A stretch of 64,000 nucleotides of DNA from an uncultured Actinomycetes bacterium (lineage in GTDB: Bacteria; Actinomycetota; Actinomycetes; Actinomycetales; Bifidobacteriaceae). The position numbers were made by a program, and so were the translations under genes. The DNA lies in contig OMWX01000003.1 of NCBI GenBank assembly GCA_900314875.1, positions 248,729-312,728 of the forward strand, written 5' to 3'. Each line of letters starts with the position of its first letter. Position 1 is the stretch's first letter. Shown here piece by piece: positions 1 to 8,947 of the stretch. Below the pieces are notes generated by a model. It was given only the letters and a program-made list of their open reading frames with translations, made no database searches and was not told the origin of the DNA.

Positions 1-1150
1 TCCACTGAAGCCAGGCGTAAAAGTCGAGTCTTTCCCTGTTTTCTTCAAGAAGCTGCTTTACTTCTTCGCTGTCGCGATCATATTTGCGCTCCCAAGAATC
101 AGCCTGTCCGGTCGGCGCTCCCCATTTTTCGTATGCGAGACACCACGCCGAATAAGCCTTGAGATCCTCTCCCTGTTCGGAAACGAATTTGTCCAGCGCA
201 GCTTGGCGTTCCGATGTTCGCCCGGCTTTGAAAATCTCCTCTAAAGCCGGCATTTTCGCATTCCACATCGCATTTCGGTCAATAAAAGACGCATTCGCAT
301 TATTCTCGCGGACCGAATCATGCAAAGCATCGATTTTCTCTTTAGATTCCGCTGAAAGAGAAGCATACTCTTCGATATCTTCAGGACGGATATAAGTGAA
401 ATTGACGTATCTGCGCGAAATAGGCAGGTAGGGAGAGGGAGTCAGCGGAGCCACGGGTTCTCCCGCATGAACGGGATTGATAAGAATAAAATCCGAGCCC
501 GTATTCTTCTTCGCTTCGGCAAGCATGAATTTCAAGTCCGAATAATCGCCGGTTCCCCAGGAATCATGCGAACGAATCGAGTAAAGCTGAGCCATCCAGC
601 CCCACAATTTTCCGTCTTTAAGCGGATCGATAAGGTCAACTCGCGCAGGCACGCAGATAAGGAATGCTTCCTGCTGCTCGCTTCCGGCGCGAACATGCAA
701 AGCGTGATATCCCTCGGGAATGTCTGCAGGAAGAATGATCTGCGAATTTTCTATCGCCTGTCCGTTAAGATCATACGATTCGCCGCTGCCTTCTTTTACT
801 GCGAAAGTTCCGCCGTACTGCGAACCGTCTTCCAAAGTAAGCGAAACTTCGGGAATAACCGAGGGAGCATGGTTTATGTTTACTGCGGTTTCTGTGCCGG
901 AAATCTGCAGAACTGTAGGGGAAACAAGCCGCTTATGCTCTTCATCGAGATGATTTTTAAGCGCCGCGGAAATTTCTTCGTCGTTTGAAACGACAATTCC
1001 CAAAGCCGCGAGAATGCTGAGAAGAACTTCGTCGCTTACTTCAACGAATTCCCCGCTGTGATCGTAATGCGCCGTCGTTACTCCGTGCGCCTTTGCAAGT
1101 CTTATAAGCGGACGGGCGAGACGTTCCGCGCTCTCTGTGTTATTTGCCAT
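1..1150 (-). CDS. malQ: 4-alpha-glucanotransferase (amylomaltase), 5' part only
   Basis: Transfers alpha-1,4-glucan segments between maltooligosaccharides in the cytoplasm. Reading the minus strand from the ATG at 1150 gives 383 codons that run off the left edge with no stop, so the C-terminal half with the catalytic residues is outside the window. The visible part has the N-terminal extension common in actinobacterial MalQ, then the start of the GH77 barrel, with WGWMAQLYSIRSHDSWGTGD and FILINPVHAGEP around residues 200-250. No ribosome binding site precedes the ATG. A TATCAT hexamer ends 7 nt upstream (1158-1163), so a leaderless transcript is possible. The family call is firm; the start is fairly sure. 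Confidence 0.93.
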   Translation of the reverse strand, partial: MANNTESAERLARPLIRLAKAHGVTTAHYDHSGEFVEVSDEVLLSILAALGIVVSNDEEISAALKNHLDEEHKRLVSPTVLQISGTETAVNINHAPSVIPEVSLTLEDGSQYGGTFAVKEGSGESYDLNGQAIENSQIILPADIPEGYHALHVRAGSEQQEAFLICVPARVDLIDPLKDGKLWGWMAQLYSIRSHDSWGTGDYSDLKFMLAEAKKNTGSDFILINPVHAGEPVAPLTPSPYLPISRRYVNFTYIRPEDIEEYASLSAESKEKIDALHDSVRENNANASFIDRNAMWNAKMPALEEIFKAGRTSERQAALDKFVSEQGEDLKAYSAWCLAYEKWGAPTGQADSWERKYDRDSEEVKQLLEENRERLDFYAWLQW

Positions 1151-1202
1151 AATAAACATGATAAAACAAAGAAACGCGGAAAATGAAGCCCGTTAAAATG
1201 TT

Positions 1203-1880
1203 TTACTCATTATTTTTTCTGGACTCGACCGCTTTAACCACGTCGCTTGCCTTATCGGCTGACAATTTCTCCAAAGTTCGGGCAGAAACATTTTTATTCA
1301 ACGCGACCGCGCGGCGAACCATTATCGCCTGAACACAGTCTTTTTCATCATCTCCCGCTCCGAATGAAGCAAGAAAATCAAGGGTTTCTGCGTCTGTTTC
1401 TTCATTCTGCGCTCCTTCGAGACGCATTTTCCAGGAAGTCTGCTTATTGCGAAGAGCCGCAGAACGCACCTGAGCGGATTCGTCTTTTGTCAGGCGGCCC
1501 ACAAGCCAGTTTTTCACTTCCTCGTTGGAAGCCACGGCGGCGCGCACCTGAGGGTCGGCATCCTGGCTGAGCTTGACGAGAATATTGGGAAATCCCATAT
1601 TTTTCGCCAGATATATGCGTTTTTCAACAGAAGTATGACTGTTTCCCGCAACAGCCTCCAAAAGCGCGGTCGCCCTCGAAAATGCGGCCGCATCGCTTCG
1701 ATCCGGAAGCTCGCGCATGGCAAACTCATCCAATTCCGCGCTGTTTTCGCACGCTCGCAGACGTTCGTAGGTGACGGTAAGCGGCTCGTAACCGTCCGGA
1801 GCCGAACCGCGCTGCTCTGCTGCTTTTTCTTCCGTTTTGTTTTCTTCTGCCATATTTTCCTCTGCATTATTTTTTGCCAT
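1203..1880 (-). CDS. LRV/HEAT-like repeat protein, unknown function
   Basis: 225 residues. The first 30 are a charged Glu/Lys/Asn/Ala tail. From about residue 85 there are helical repeats of the leucine-rich-variant type: LVKLSQDADPQVRAAVASN, then LVGRLTKDESAQVRSAALRN, and near the C-terminus LEKLSADKASDVVKAV. Such repeats build right-handed helical solenoids that usually bind proteins. There is no signal peptide or membrane segment, so it should be cytoplasmic. The start overlaps the stop of the upstream YigZ-family gene by one base (TAATG), which indicates translational coupling. No enzymatic motif is visible. Confidence 0.75.
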   Translation of the reverse strand: MAKNNAEENMAEENKTEEKAAEQRGSAPDGYEPLTVTYERLRACENSAELDEFAMRELPDRSDAAAFSRATALLEAVAGNSHTSVEKRIYLAKNMGFPNILVKLSQDADPQVRAAVASNEEVKNWLVGRLTKDESAQVRSAALRNKQTSWKMRLEGAQNEETDAETLDFLASFGAGDDEKDCVQAIMVRRAVALNKNVSARTLEKLSADKASDVVKAVESRKNNE

Positions 1881-2563
1881 TATTCAGAATAATCCTCCGA
1901 CGCCGACACGGGCACGGGAACTGACACCTGCCCGACGGATTTTATTTCTGTCTGAGCGCGAAAAGCTTCTGTTATTCTTTTCGAAAATTCGCCGAAGTTT
2001 GACGACGGAATATCTGCGATTACGGTGACATTTTGAGCAAAATCTTCTTTATAAACCGTCCCGGAACATTCTTTGACGATCCGCACGTACATGTCATGCC
2101 GGGGATATTCAATCGAACATTGCGTTCTTTCACAGCGCAGAATCGCCGCTTTTTTTGCCTGACCGAGAGCCGCGCAGGCAGCAGCTGAATACGCGCGAAC
2201 AAGACCTCCGGCTCCCAGCAGAATGCCTCCGAAATATCTGACAACCGCAATCGCGCAGTCAGTCATGTCATTCTGTTTAAGAGCTTCGAGAATCGGTTTT
2301 CCCGCCGTTCCTCCCGGTTCCCCGTCATCGCTCATGCGTTCAGATCTGTCGGAGAGCGAACCGCGAATCGAAGCCCATGCGACATGTCTGGCTTTGGGAT
2401 GCTCTTCGCGAATCCTGCGAATAAATTCCTCGGCATGCTCTGCTGTTTCAGCATGAATAGCAATGCCGATAAATTCGGATTTCTTATCCGTAAAATTTCC
2501 CTCTGCCGGATTGTCTTGAGAGTTGAGAATCGTGTAAATCTCAGGCGCATGAATATCAGACAT
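1880..2563 (-). CDS. yigZ: IMPACT/YigZ family protein (UPF0029)
   Basis: 227 residues, close to the usual family length. The hallmark signatures are present: SEFIGIA near residue 30, DDGEPGGTAGKPIL near 80-92 and VVRYFGGILLGAGGLVRAY near 107-125, followed by a DUF1949-like C-terminal domain. Family members are thought to act in translation-related regulation or RNA binding, but the bacterial role is not settled. It sits 2 bp after the DUF2974 hydrolase stop and overlaps the repeat-protein start, so all three are probably co-transcribed. The family is sure, the biochemical role is not. Confidence 0.9.
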   Translation of the reverse strand: MSDIHAPEIYTILNSQDNPAEGNFTDKKSEFIGIAIHAETAEHAEEFIRRIREEHPKARHVAWASIRGSLSDRSERMSDDGEPGGTAGKPILEALKQNDMTDCAIAVVRYFGGILLGAGGLVRAYSAAACAALGQAKKAAILRCERTQCSIEYPRHDMYVRIVKECSGTVYKEDFAQNVTVIADIPSSNFGEFSKRITEAFRAQTEIKSVGQVSVPVPVSASEDYSE

Positions 2564-2565
2564 GA

Positions 2566-3840
2566 TTACGCCTGCTCTTTTCCGGTTTTGAATGACGGAG
2601 AGCTTACCTGTTGAAATGCAGCCTGCGCGAACGCTTTCATCACGCCCGACATAAGTTCGCGATCTTTCGCTTCGACATTTTTCAAAGCCGCGCTTATCGC
2701 CGAAACAGACTGATACCAGTTTTTAGCAAGAGACGGAATATCGCTGTATCCGGTGCTGTCCAGAAGCAGATAAACCGTTTTAAGGAACTGTTCTCGCGTC
2801 CGCTTGTCAACCTTGCGCATAAAATCGCTGATCGCTTCGCAAAAAACGCGCGAACCGTTCGAAAGCTGCCCGACCATAAAACCGCCGTTTTGAATCTGCC
2901 AGGATTTTGCAAAATGCTGATTTATGTTATGTCCGGCGGATTTTATGACTCTGCAGTTTTCAGGCTTGTCCATAATCACACCCACAACCGACTCTTCGGG
3001 AACCGTTTTGTGGATTTTTCCGGCAATGCGTTCGTAACTTTCTGTCGAACAAAGCTCGTCAGGAAGCCCCGGTCCGTCGTGGCTGTATATTTTTTCAATG
3101 CGCCGCTGAATGCGCTCATCAGACACTGCTGCCGCATAAACCGCAAGATTTCCGCCTTTCGAGTGTCCTCCGAGCATGATTTTCTTGTCAGGAAAAAGAG
3201 AAGCGACCGCGCTTAAATATTTTGCAGCCGATGTCTGCGACGGAACGGGACACTGGAAAGACAGGTTGAAATCCTCTTTCCATCCCGCAATGCTCGTATC
3301 AGTTCCGCGAAATGCGATATAAACTGTCTCGTCGGGCAAAAACGCAGTATAAGCCGCAAATTGTTTTACTTTCGAAATGTCGTCGGTTCCATAATCTTCC
3401 GATTTTGCAAAACAGCCGATTTTAATTTCGCGAAAGCGGGCAGAAGCCGCAAGATTAAAGACAAGTTCGCGCATGGCCTGAGATTCGTTTTTGTAAGAAT
3501 TGAACATGCTTGCGAATTCTTCCGCGCGCAGAAGTTCGCTCATCACAGCAGGCCGGGCGCACTTAAATTCAGTTTCGACTTTGTCATTGCCGAAAAGATA
3601 TCGTGAAACCATATTCAAGGCCGCTCGCGGAGAAGAAACAAAATCGGAAGGCTTTGCCGGCGGTTTGCCTGAGGGCCTGTATTCCGACTTTTCATGCGGT
3701 TTTCTCGCAGACAAAACCGGAATGCTTTTCGGCATGTCCACATAAGACAGAAACGACAAAATAAGAGAATCGGCAGAACAGAAGGGTTTTCTTGCGAATG
3801 TGCGCATTTCTTCGGAAGAATAATCGATTATATTCGGCAT
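2566..3840 (-). CDS. DUF2974 (Mbeg1-like) alpha/beta hydrolase
   Basis: 424 residues from the ATG at 3840, chosen because GAAAGGA lies about 8 nt upstream. A longer reading frame exists but runs through tRNA-Ser and is rejected. The nucleophile elbow GGHSKGGNLAVYAA lies in the middle, preceded by VYIAFRGTDTSIAGWKED, which is typical of lipase-class 3/DUF2974 proteins. SHDGPGL follows. The N-terminus is hydrophilic with no signal peptide, so a cytosolic esterase or lipase-like enzyme is most likely. The substrate is unknown. It is the first gene of an apparent three-gene operon with the yigZ and LRV genes. Confidence 0.85.
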   Translation of the reverse strand: MPNIIDYSSEEMRTFARKPFCSADSLILSFLSYVDMPKSIPVLSARKPHEKSEYRPSGKPPAKPSDFVSSPRAALNMVSRYLFGNDKVETEFKCARPAVMSELLRAEEFASMFNSYKNESQAMRELVFNLAASARFREIKIGCFAKSEDYGTDDISKVKQFAAYTAFLPDETVYIAFRGTDTSIAGWKEDFNLSFQCPVPSQTSAAKYLSAVASLFPDKKIMLGGHSKGGNLAVYAAAVSDERIQRRIEKIYSHDGPGLPDELCSTESYERIAGKIHKTVPEESVVGVIMDKPENCRVIKSAGHNINQHFAKSWQIQNGGFMVGQLSNGSRVFCEAISDFMRKVDKRTREQFLKTVYLLLDSTGYSDIPSLAKNWYQSVSAISAALKNVEAKDRELMSGVMKAFAQAAFQQVSSPSFKTGKEQA

Positions 3841-3991
3841 TGCAGTCCTTTCCGATTCCGTTTCGCCGCTGCGTCTGCTTTCGCTTACGCCCTTATCTAA
3901 ATAATAATGTCCAAATAACAATGTCCAAGCATTTATAAAAGAAAAGGTCCCCGCCTGAAGCGAAGACCGCAAAGCAGCAAAAAGCTGAAGG

Positions 3992-4081
3992 TGGCGGAGA
4001 CAGAGGGATTCGAACCCTCGAACCGCTTGCGCAGTTAACACCTTAGCAGGGTGCCCCTTTCGGCCGCTCAGGCATGTCTCC
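3992..4081 (-). tRNA. tRNA-Ser(GCT)
   Basis: Folds as a 90-nt class II tRNA with a long variable arm. The acceptor stem GGAGACA (4081-4075) pairs with TGTCTCC (4002-3996), the T-loop reads TTCGAAT, and the anticodon GCT sits in CTGCTAA. Discriminator G is followed by an encoded CCA (3994-3992). Confidence 0.96.
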
Positions 4082-4226
4082 GTGTTGTGCCGAATAAATC
4101 AGCACAACAAGAAAAAATCATATCACTATTTTCGAGCCGCGTCGAACAGCGTGTGCTGTTTTTTTAAAATTTCTTTGAAATTTCTTTTTTAAAAGTTCGC
4201 TCAAAATACAGAAAAACAGCGAAAAA

Positions 4227-5420
4227 TCAGCGAAAATCGGCTGTTTTAAGAGCTTTTGCAGCCGATTCGACGTCTTCATCCGATGCCGTCACAGAAAAAC
4301 GCACATAGGAAGAATCAGCGTAAAATTCACCCGGAGATGCGACAATTCCCGTTTTTTTCGCCAGAATTTCCAGATCCGTCCAACAGTCTCCCGACAAAGC
4401 TTTTACCCAGACATAAAGCCCGCCGGCGGGCATTTTTGCGTCATATCCGAACGATTTCAATGCTTCGACAAGTTTTTCCAGGCGTTTTTTGTATATTTCT
4501 CTCTGTTTTTCTGCTGTCTTATCCTCATTCAAAGCCGCAGCAAACGCATTTTGAACAGGTCCGGGGATCATTTGCCCGATTTGTCTGCGAAACATCGCCA
4601 AACGACTGATTATGCTTTTGTCTCCGGCAATAAAAGCAGTGCGGTATGCTCCCAGATTCGACTGTTTGCTCAGCGAATACAGACACAGAATGCCGTCAGA
4701 TTTTCCGCCGCATACATATTCGTCCAAAATCGAAGCACTGGGAGCGCATGCGCAATTTTGATTTTCCGCACAGCCTGCGCTTTCTGCACAGTTCTGATTT
4801 GCCGCGCAGTCCGGATTTTCCCAGGTCAGACACGCGTAGCATTCGTCAGACAGCACAATCGCGCCGATTTGCCGCGCGGCTTCAACGATTTTACGCAGCT
4901 GCTCTTTTGAATAAACTTCTCCGGAAGGATTGCAGGGAGAATTAATCCAAACCGCTTTCACGTTTTCGATATTGCGCCAGGAATTCGTATCGGAAACATC
5001 GTCGGCATATTCGATTCGGCTTCCGGCAAGCTGCGTTCCTATCGCGTAGGTCGGATACGAGACGCGCGGCTGCACAATCACGTCGCCGCGACCGAATCCC
5101 AGAAGACAAGCCATTAACGCTATTGCTTCTTTCGAACCGATCGAAGGAATTGCGGCAGCTTCGATTTTTTCAAGATTAACGCCGCGAACGCGCTTAAACC
5201 AGCCGCCTATCGCTTCAGTCAGCTCGCATGTGCCTGCCGCAGGAGGATATCCGCGAAAATCCGCTGCCGCGCCTAAAGCCTCGCAGACAGCGTCGGGAAC
5301 CGGATCGACGGGCGTGCCCACGCTTAAGTCAACTGAGGGAAAACCGCTTTGCCGCGCGGCTTGACGAACGGTTTTCAGACGAGACCAGTCATATGCGGAT
5401 TCAAAATCACAAAAACCCAT
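4227..5420 (-). CDS. dapC: Succinyldiaminopimelate aminotransferase
   Basis: PLP-dependent class I/II aminotransferase of 397 residues, of the actinobacterial DapC type: transfers an amino group to N-succinyl-L-2-amino-6-oxopimelate in lysine/meso-DAP synthesis. Fold-type I landmarks are the N-P-S-G turn (INSPCNPSG, about 160-167), LSDECYACL (190-198) with Asp192 and Tyr195, and the PLP lysine in LYSLSKQSNLGAYR (Lys252). AAAGGG lies 6 nt before the ATG. A Cys-rich insert made of 18-nt repeats occupies residues 205-228, just after the DECY motif, where homologues have a short loop. It follows fdxA by 100 bp; in several actinobacteria fdxA and dapC are adjacent, which supports the name. Confidence 0.88.
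   Translation of the reverse strand: MGFCDFESAYDWSRLKTVRQAARQSGFPSVDLSVGTPVDPVPDAVCEALGAAADFRGYPPAAGTCELTEAIGGWFKRVRGVNLEKIEAAAIPSIGSKEAIALMACLLGFGRGDVIVQPRVSYPTYAIGTQLAGSRIEYADDVSDTNSWRNIENVKAVWINSPCNPSGEVYSKEQLRKIVEAARQIGAIVLSDECYACLTWENPDCAANQNCAESAGCAENQNCACAPSASILDEYVCGGKSDGILCLYSLSKQSNLGAYRTAFIAGDKSIISRLAMFRRQIGQMIPGPVQNAFAAALNEDKTAEKQREIYKKRLEKLVEALKSFGYDAKMPAGGLYVWVKALSGDCWTDLEILAKKTGIVASPGEFYADSSYVRFSVTASDEDVESAAKALKTADFR
4737..4808 (-). repeat. In-frame 18-nt tandem array inside dapC
   Basis: Four units (4791-4808, 4773-4790, 4755-4772, 4737-4754) each begin with a TGC/TGT cysteine codon and encode CAANQN, CAESAG, CAENQN, CACAPS. The units are diverged but share register and the Cys-Ala start. 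Confidence 0.8.
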
Positions 5421-5454
5421 TTCAGCCCTTTCAAAAGCAATTTTTCTTTAAGCT

Positions 5455-5492
5455 GCGAGTCGATAGACGGCGAGTCGTTAAACTGCGAGTCG
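5455..5492. repeat. Non-coding 15-bp-period repeat between fdxA and dapC
   Basis: The octamer GCGAGTCG occurs three times at exactly 15-bp spacing (5455-5462, 5470-5477, 5485-5492) in the 100-bp gap upstream of dapC. It is outside any gene, unlike most other 15-nt arrays in the window. Confidence 0.8.
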
Positions 5493-5520
5493 CCGTCCCG
5501 AGAAAATCAAAGCCGCGAAA

Positions 5521-5838
5521 TCAGTTCTTTTCAGGCAGCGCAGCAACTTCGGGAGCGTCATAATCCGACTTGCCGAACGCCGAGGCTGAGCCGTGATTAC
5601 CGATTTTTTCGAAAAAGTTCACGGCTGCTTCGCGATACCATGCCCATTCTTCAGGCAAGTCGTCTTCGTAAAAAATCGCTTCCGTCGGGCAGACCGATTC
5701 GCAGGCTCCGCAATCGACGCATTCGTTCGGATTAATGTAAAGCGTGCGGTTTCCCTCATAAATCGCATCTACGGGGCATTCTTCGACGCAGGCCTTGTCT
5801 TTGACGTCTACGCACGGCTGAGCAATAACATATGGCAT
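5521..5838 (-). CDS. fdxA: 7Fe/8Fe ferredoxin
   Basis: 105-residue electron carrier. Two cysteine clusters are visible: C9-x7-C17-x3-C21-P and C40-x2-C43-x2-C46-x3-C50-P, the pattern of FdxA-type ferredoxins with one [3Fe-4S] and one [4Fe-4S] cluster. The start MPYVIAQPCVDVKDKAC is canonical and is preceded by GGAAAAA. It lies 43 bp after the amino-acid permease and 100 bp before dapC, and could be transcribed with both. Confidence 0.95.
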   Translation of the reverse strand: MPYVIAQPCVDVKDKACVEECPVDAIYEGNRTLYINPNECVDCGACESVCPTEAIFYEDDLPEEWAWYREAAVNFFEKIGNHGSASAFGKSDYDAPEVAALPEKN

Positions 5839-5881
5839 GATTTTTCCTTTCTTATTTTAAGAATAATTCCGTCTGAGCACA

Positions 5882-7462
5882 TTATTCGGAAGCCAAAGTT
5901 TCGGTTTTGCCGTTCTGTGCTTCCAAGCTTTCATTTTCTTCTGCTTTGCCCGCTTTTTTATTCAGCAGCGAATGCTTGTGCGAATATCCGAAATATACGA
6001 TAAAGCCCAAAGCCATCCATATCAGGAACCGAATCCAGGTCATAACAGACAAGTTAATCATCAGTCCGAAGCAGGACAGAGCGATAATAATCGGAAGCCA
6101 GGGATTTCCCGGAACCTTAATCGTGCGCTTCGCATCGGGACGGCGGCGGCGCATAATCGGAATATCGATTGCAACCAGAACGAACGAAGACAGTGTTCCT
6201 ATATTAATCATGTCGCTGAGAACCGCAATATCAAAGCTGTTCAAAATAAGGAAAACTATAATTCCGCAGCCCAGCTGAAGCATTGCCGGAGTTCCGTGGC
6301 GGCCGGTCTTTGAAAAAGAGCGCGGAAGCAGTCCGTCGCGGCTGATTGCGAAGATAATGCGCGCAAAACCAAGCAGAAGAACCATAACCACGGTGGTAAG
6401 ACCTATAAGGATTCCGAATGAAATAATTTTCGCCGCCCAGTCTGCTCCCACAAGACTGAACGAAGTCGTAAGCGACGTGTTGCCCGCCTGAGCAAGCTTG
6501 TCATAGGGAACCATTCCGGCCGTGACAAACGCGATAAGCATGTAAATAACGACAACCGCAGAAATACCGAAAATAATTCCGCGAGGAACATTTTTGCTCG
6601 GGTCTTTCACTTCTTCAGACACTGTCGCCACAACATCAAAACCGATAAACGCAAAGAACACGAGAGCCGCTCCCGAAATAATTCCGGGAACTCCGTATGC
6701 AGTGGGCGCAGATCCTGAAAGCCACTGCCACAAAGGCTGCATCATGACTGACGATTCGCCCGTAACCTCCGCTGCGGGACGGGTTTCGGGAATAAACGGA
6801 GAGAAGTTGTCAGGATTGAAATACATGAATCCGGCAACGATGATAAAAAGAACGACTCCGATTTTGACAACAGTGAGAATCGAGTCGAACTTTGAGGAAA
6901 TATTTGTTCCCCACATAAGAAGCAGAGTAAAGAAAGCAACGATAAAAAATGACGCCAAATCGATTTTTATTCCGCACAAAACAATCGTCGAATTTATATG
7001 CATGCCCATAAGAGAGCAGAAATCGTTCAGATAAACTCCCCAATATTTGGCAATAACCGCCGACGAAAAAAGCATTTCAAGAATCAGATCCCAGCCGATT
7101 ATCCACGCGAAAATCTCGCCCATAGTCATGTAGGTGTACGAGTACGCCGAACCCGCAGCCGGAGCCATTGCGGCAAACTCTGCATAACACATAACCGCCA
7201 GAGCGCACACGACGCCTGCTATAAGGAAGCTGACAACCGCAGCCGGACCGGCATGAAAAGCGACAACCTGACCTCCCACAGAGAAGATTCCCGCGCCCAC
7301 GGCGACCGCAACGCCCATAAGAGCCAGTTCCAGAGCGCTGATAGAACGTTTCAGATTGCGACCGGACTCTTTCGTCTCAGAAACCGTTCTTTCAATCGTT
7401 TTCTTTCGAAATATATCCGAAAAGCCTTTTTTGTTTTTTTCAGGTGTATTCGTTTCTTTCAC
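5882..7462 (-). CDS. APC-superfamily amino-acid permease
   Basis: 526 residues with 12-13 predicted membrane segments, charged N- and C-terminal tails, and the signature MGVAVAVGAGIFSVGG in the first segment. The consensus EEVKDPSKNVPRGI loop after a membrane helix (about residue 280) is typical of APC/CAT transporters, which move amino acids by proton symport or exchange. The substrate cannot be told from sequence; cationic or branched amino acids are possible. The downstream gene is fdxA. Confidence 0.88.
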   Translation of the reverse strand: MKETNTPEKNKKGFSDIFRKKTIERTVSETKESGRNLKRSISALELALMGVAVAVGAGIFSVGGQVVAFHAGPAAVVSFLIAGVVCALAVMCYAEFAAMAPAAGSAYSYTYMTMGEIFAWIIGWDLILEMLFSSAVIAKYWGVYLNDFCSLMGMHINSTIVLCGIKIDLASFFIVAFFTLLLMWGTNISSKFDSILTVVKIGVVLFIIVAGFMYFNPDNFSPFIPETRPAAEVTGESSVMMQPLWQWLSGSAPTAYGVPGIISGAALVFFAFIGFDVVATVSEEVKDPSKNVPRGIIFGISAVVVIYMLIAFVTAGMVPYDKLAQAGNTSLTTSFSLVGADWAAKIISFGILIGLTTVVMVLLLGFARIIFAISRDGLLPRSFSKTGRHGTPAMLQLGCGIIVFLILNSFDIAVLSDMINIGTLSSFVLVAIDIPIMRRRRPDAKRTIKVPGNPWLPIIIALSCFGLMINLSVMTWIRFLIWMALGFIVYFGYSHKHSLLNKKAGKAEENESLEAQNGKTETLASE

Positions 7463-7612
7463 GTAAGCCTCAATTATCGCGCAAAACCGGCTTTAAACCG
7501 GAATCGAATTTGCATTTAAAATGCATACAGACCGCATTATATTTGCATCAGACCGGCATAAACCGGCAGAAAAACCGCTTTTTTGACAAAGCCGCTTAAC
7601 TAAAAAAATTTA

Positions 7613-8935
7613 TCACGATATATGTACAGGCTCGGGAATAAGCCTTATTCCGCAATACTTTTCAACGCCGTCTCTTATAGTTTCTGCCAAATCGATTATT
7701 TGGGCATATGTTGCGTTTCCGCGATTGGTGACAGCAAGCGTATGAACGGTTGACAGACTTGCGCCCGATTCGGGGCTCACGCGGTAGCCTTTGGCAAATC
7801 CCGCATGCTCTATAAGCCATGCAGCCGAAGTTTTTACGCCTTTCGAGCCGTCGGGAAGCTTCGCTTCGAATCTGGGCGCTTCCTGAGGAAGTTTCCCCGC
7901 CTGTTCGAGTCTTAATGTCGGATTTACGAAGAAACTGCCGCAGCTGTGACGATTGTAATCTGTTTTTTCACAATCATCATAAGCCGAAACAAAGGTTTTA
8001 GCGCCTTTCATCCAAGGGTTTTCATATCTTTTCGGGTCTTCAAGCATGGATTTGCCCGCACGGATTTTCACAACCGTCTGCGCAATCTGCTTTGCCGGCA
8101 TTGACTCGCCGATTTCCGCTCCCAAAGCGCGAGCCAGCTGAGAAGCAGAAACAGTGCCGCATTCGCTTTTTTTCAGCCTGTATGTCACATCCAAAACAGC
8201 ATATTTGGGAGTCGGAAAATATTTCTCATCAGGTATTTCAGCAGCCCGATACATCGATTTTTTCAGCACAGACATGCGATATGCGAACCGCATTTGAGAC
8301 GCAGACAGAGTTTTTTCCTCACCTGTTTCGCGATCCCAGACATGAACTTCTTTAACCGCGCCGGCAACTTCCTGCCCGTATGCGCCGATATTCTGCACGA
8401 CGCTTGCTCCCACAGTTCCCGGAATCCCCGCAAGACCCTCAATGCCGGAAAAGCCTTCTTCGACGGTTCGAATTACGAAATCATCCCAATTCACTCCTGC
8501 GGGAACCGTAATATCGCACAGTTCGCAGCCGTCTTGAGTTTCGCCGGAATTTCTTGCGACAATAAGATCCAAAGAATTTCTTGCATCCCGAATAACAGTT
8601 CCTTCAAATTTTCTGTCGGAAACAAGCATATTAGAACCGCCGCCGATAATGCACAGTCTGTCTTTCCCGCAAACAATTTTGCGAGAATCATTGCAAGAAT
8701 CAGCTTCTCTTACGGCTTCAATAAATTCTCGTTCCGTTTCGGGAGTTACGAAATTCTCTATTTCGCCGCCTGCACAGATTGTCGTCAAGTCAGCAAAAGT
8801 CGGTCTGGAAGATGAAGATACTGAAGAAGACTCTGCTGAATACCTTGATGAAGACTCAAACGATGAGAATTGAGAACCTGCCGTTTGAGCATTTGCTTTT
8901 TCTGATGAAAATTGCGCTGCTGTCTGTGATGTCAT
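7613..8935 (-). CDS. murB: UDP-N-acetylenolpyruvoylglucosamine reductase
   Basis: Reduces UDP-GlcNAc-enolpyruvate to UDP-MurNAc with FAD and NADPH in peptidoglycan synthesis. FAD-binding landmarks are IIGGGSNMLVSD (about 96-107) and GLAGIPGTVGASVVQNIGAYG (167-187). The catalytic serine lies in CGSFFVNP and the catalytic glutamate in the terminal LIPEP. Length is 440 because of a roughly 45-residue Ser-rich N-terminus before the true domain start FADLTT. No Shine-Dalgarno is present; TAATAT ends 6 nt before the ATG. An internal start nearer residue 46 cannot be excluded, but no Met is there. Confidence 0.94.
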   Translation of the reverse strand: MTSQTAAQFSSEKANAQTAGSQFSSFESSSRYSAESSSVSSSSRPTFADLTTICAGGEIENFVTPETEREFIEAVREADSCNDSRKIVCGKDRLCIIGGGSNMLVSDRKFEGTVIRDARNSLDLIVARNSGETQDGCELCDITVPAGVNWDDFVIRTVEEGFSGIEGLAGIPGTVGASVVQNIGAYGQEVAGAVKEVHVWDRETGEEKTLSASQMRFAYRMSVLKKSMYRAAEIPDEKYFPTPKYAVLDVTYRLKKSECGTVSASQLARALGAEIGESMPAKQIAQTVVKIRAGKSMLEDPKRYENPWMKGAKTFVSAYDDCEKTDYNRHSCGSFFVNPTLRLEQAGKLPQEAPRFEAKLPDGSKGVKTSAAWLIEHAGFAKGYRVSPESGASLSTVHTLAVTNRGNATYAQIIDLAETIRDGVEKYCGIRLIPEPVHIS

Positions 8936-8941
8936 AATGCA

Positions 8942-8947
8942 ATATTA
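8942..8947 (-). promoter_or_regulatory. Putative -10 box of murB (leaderless start)
   Basis: TAATAT on the minus strand ends exactly 6 nt before the murB ATG at 8935, so transcription would begin at or within a base of the start codon. A TTGCGG at 8967-8972 is a weak -35 at 19-bp spacing. No ribosome binding site is visible. Leaderless mRNAs are common in actinobacteria. Confidence 0.5.

Noticed and set aside
3841..4041. N-terminal extension of the DUF2974 frame by 67 codons
   Set aside because: It would run across the 3' end of tRNA-Ser, and a good ribosome binding site supports the ATG at 3840.
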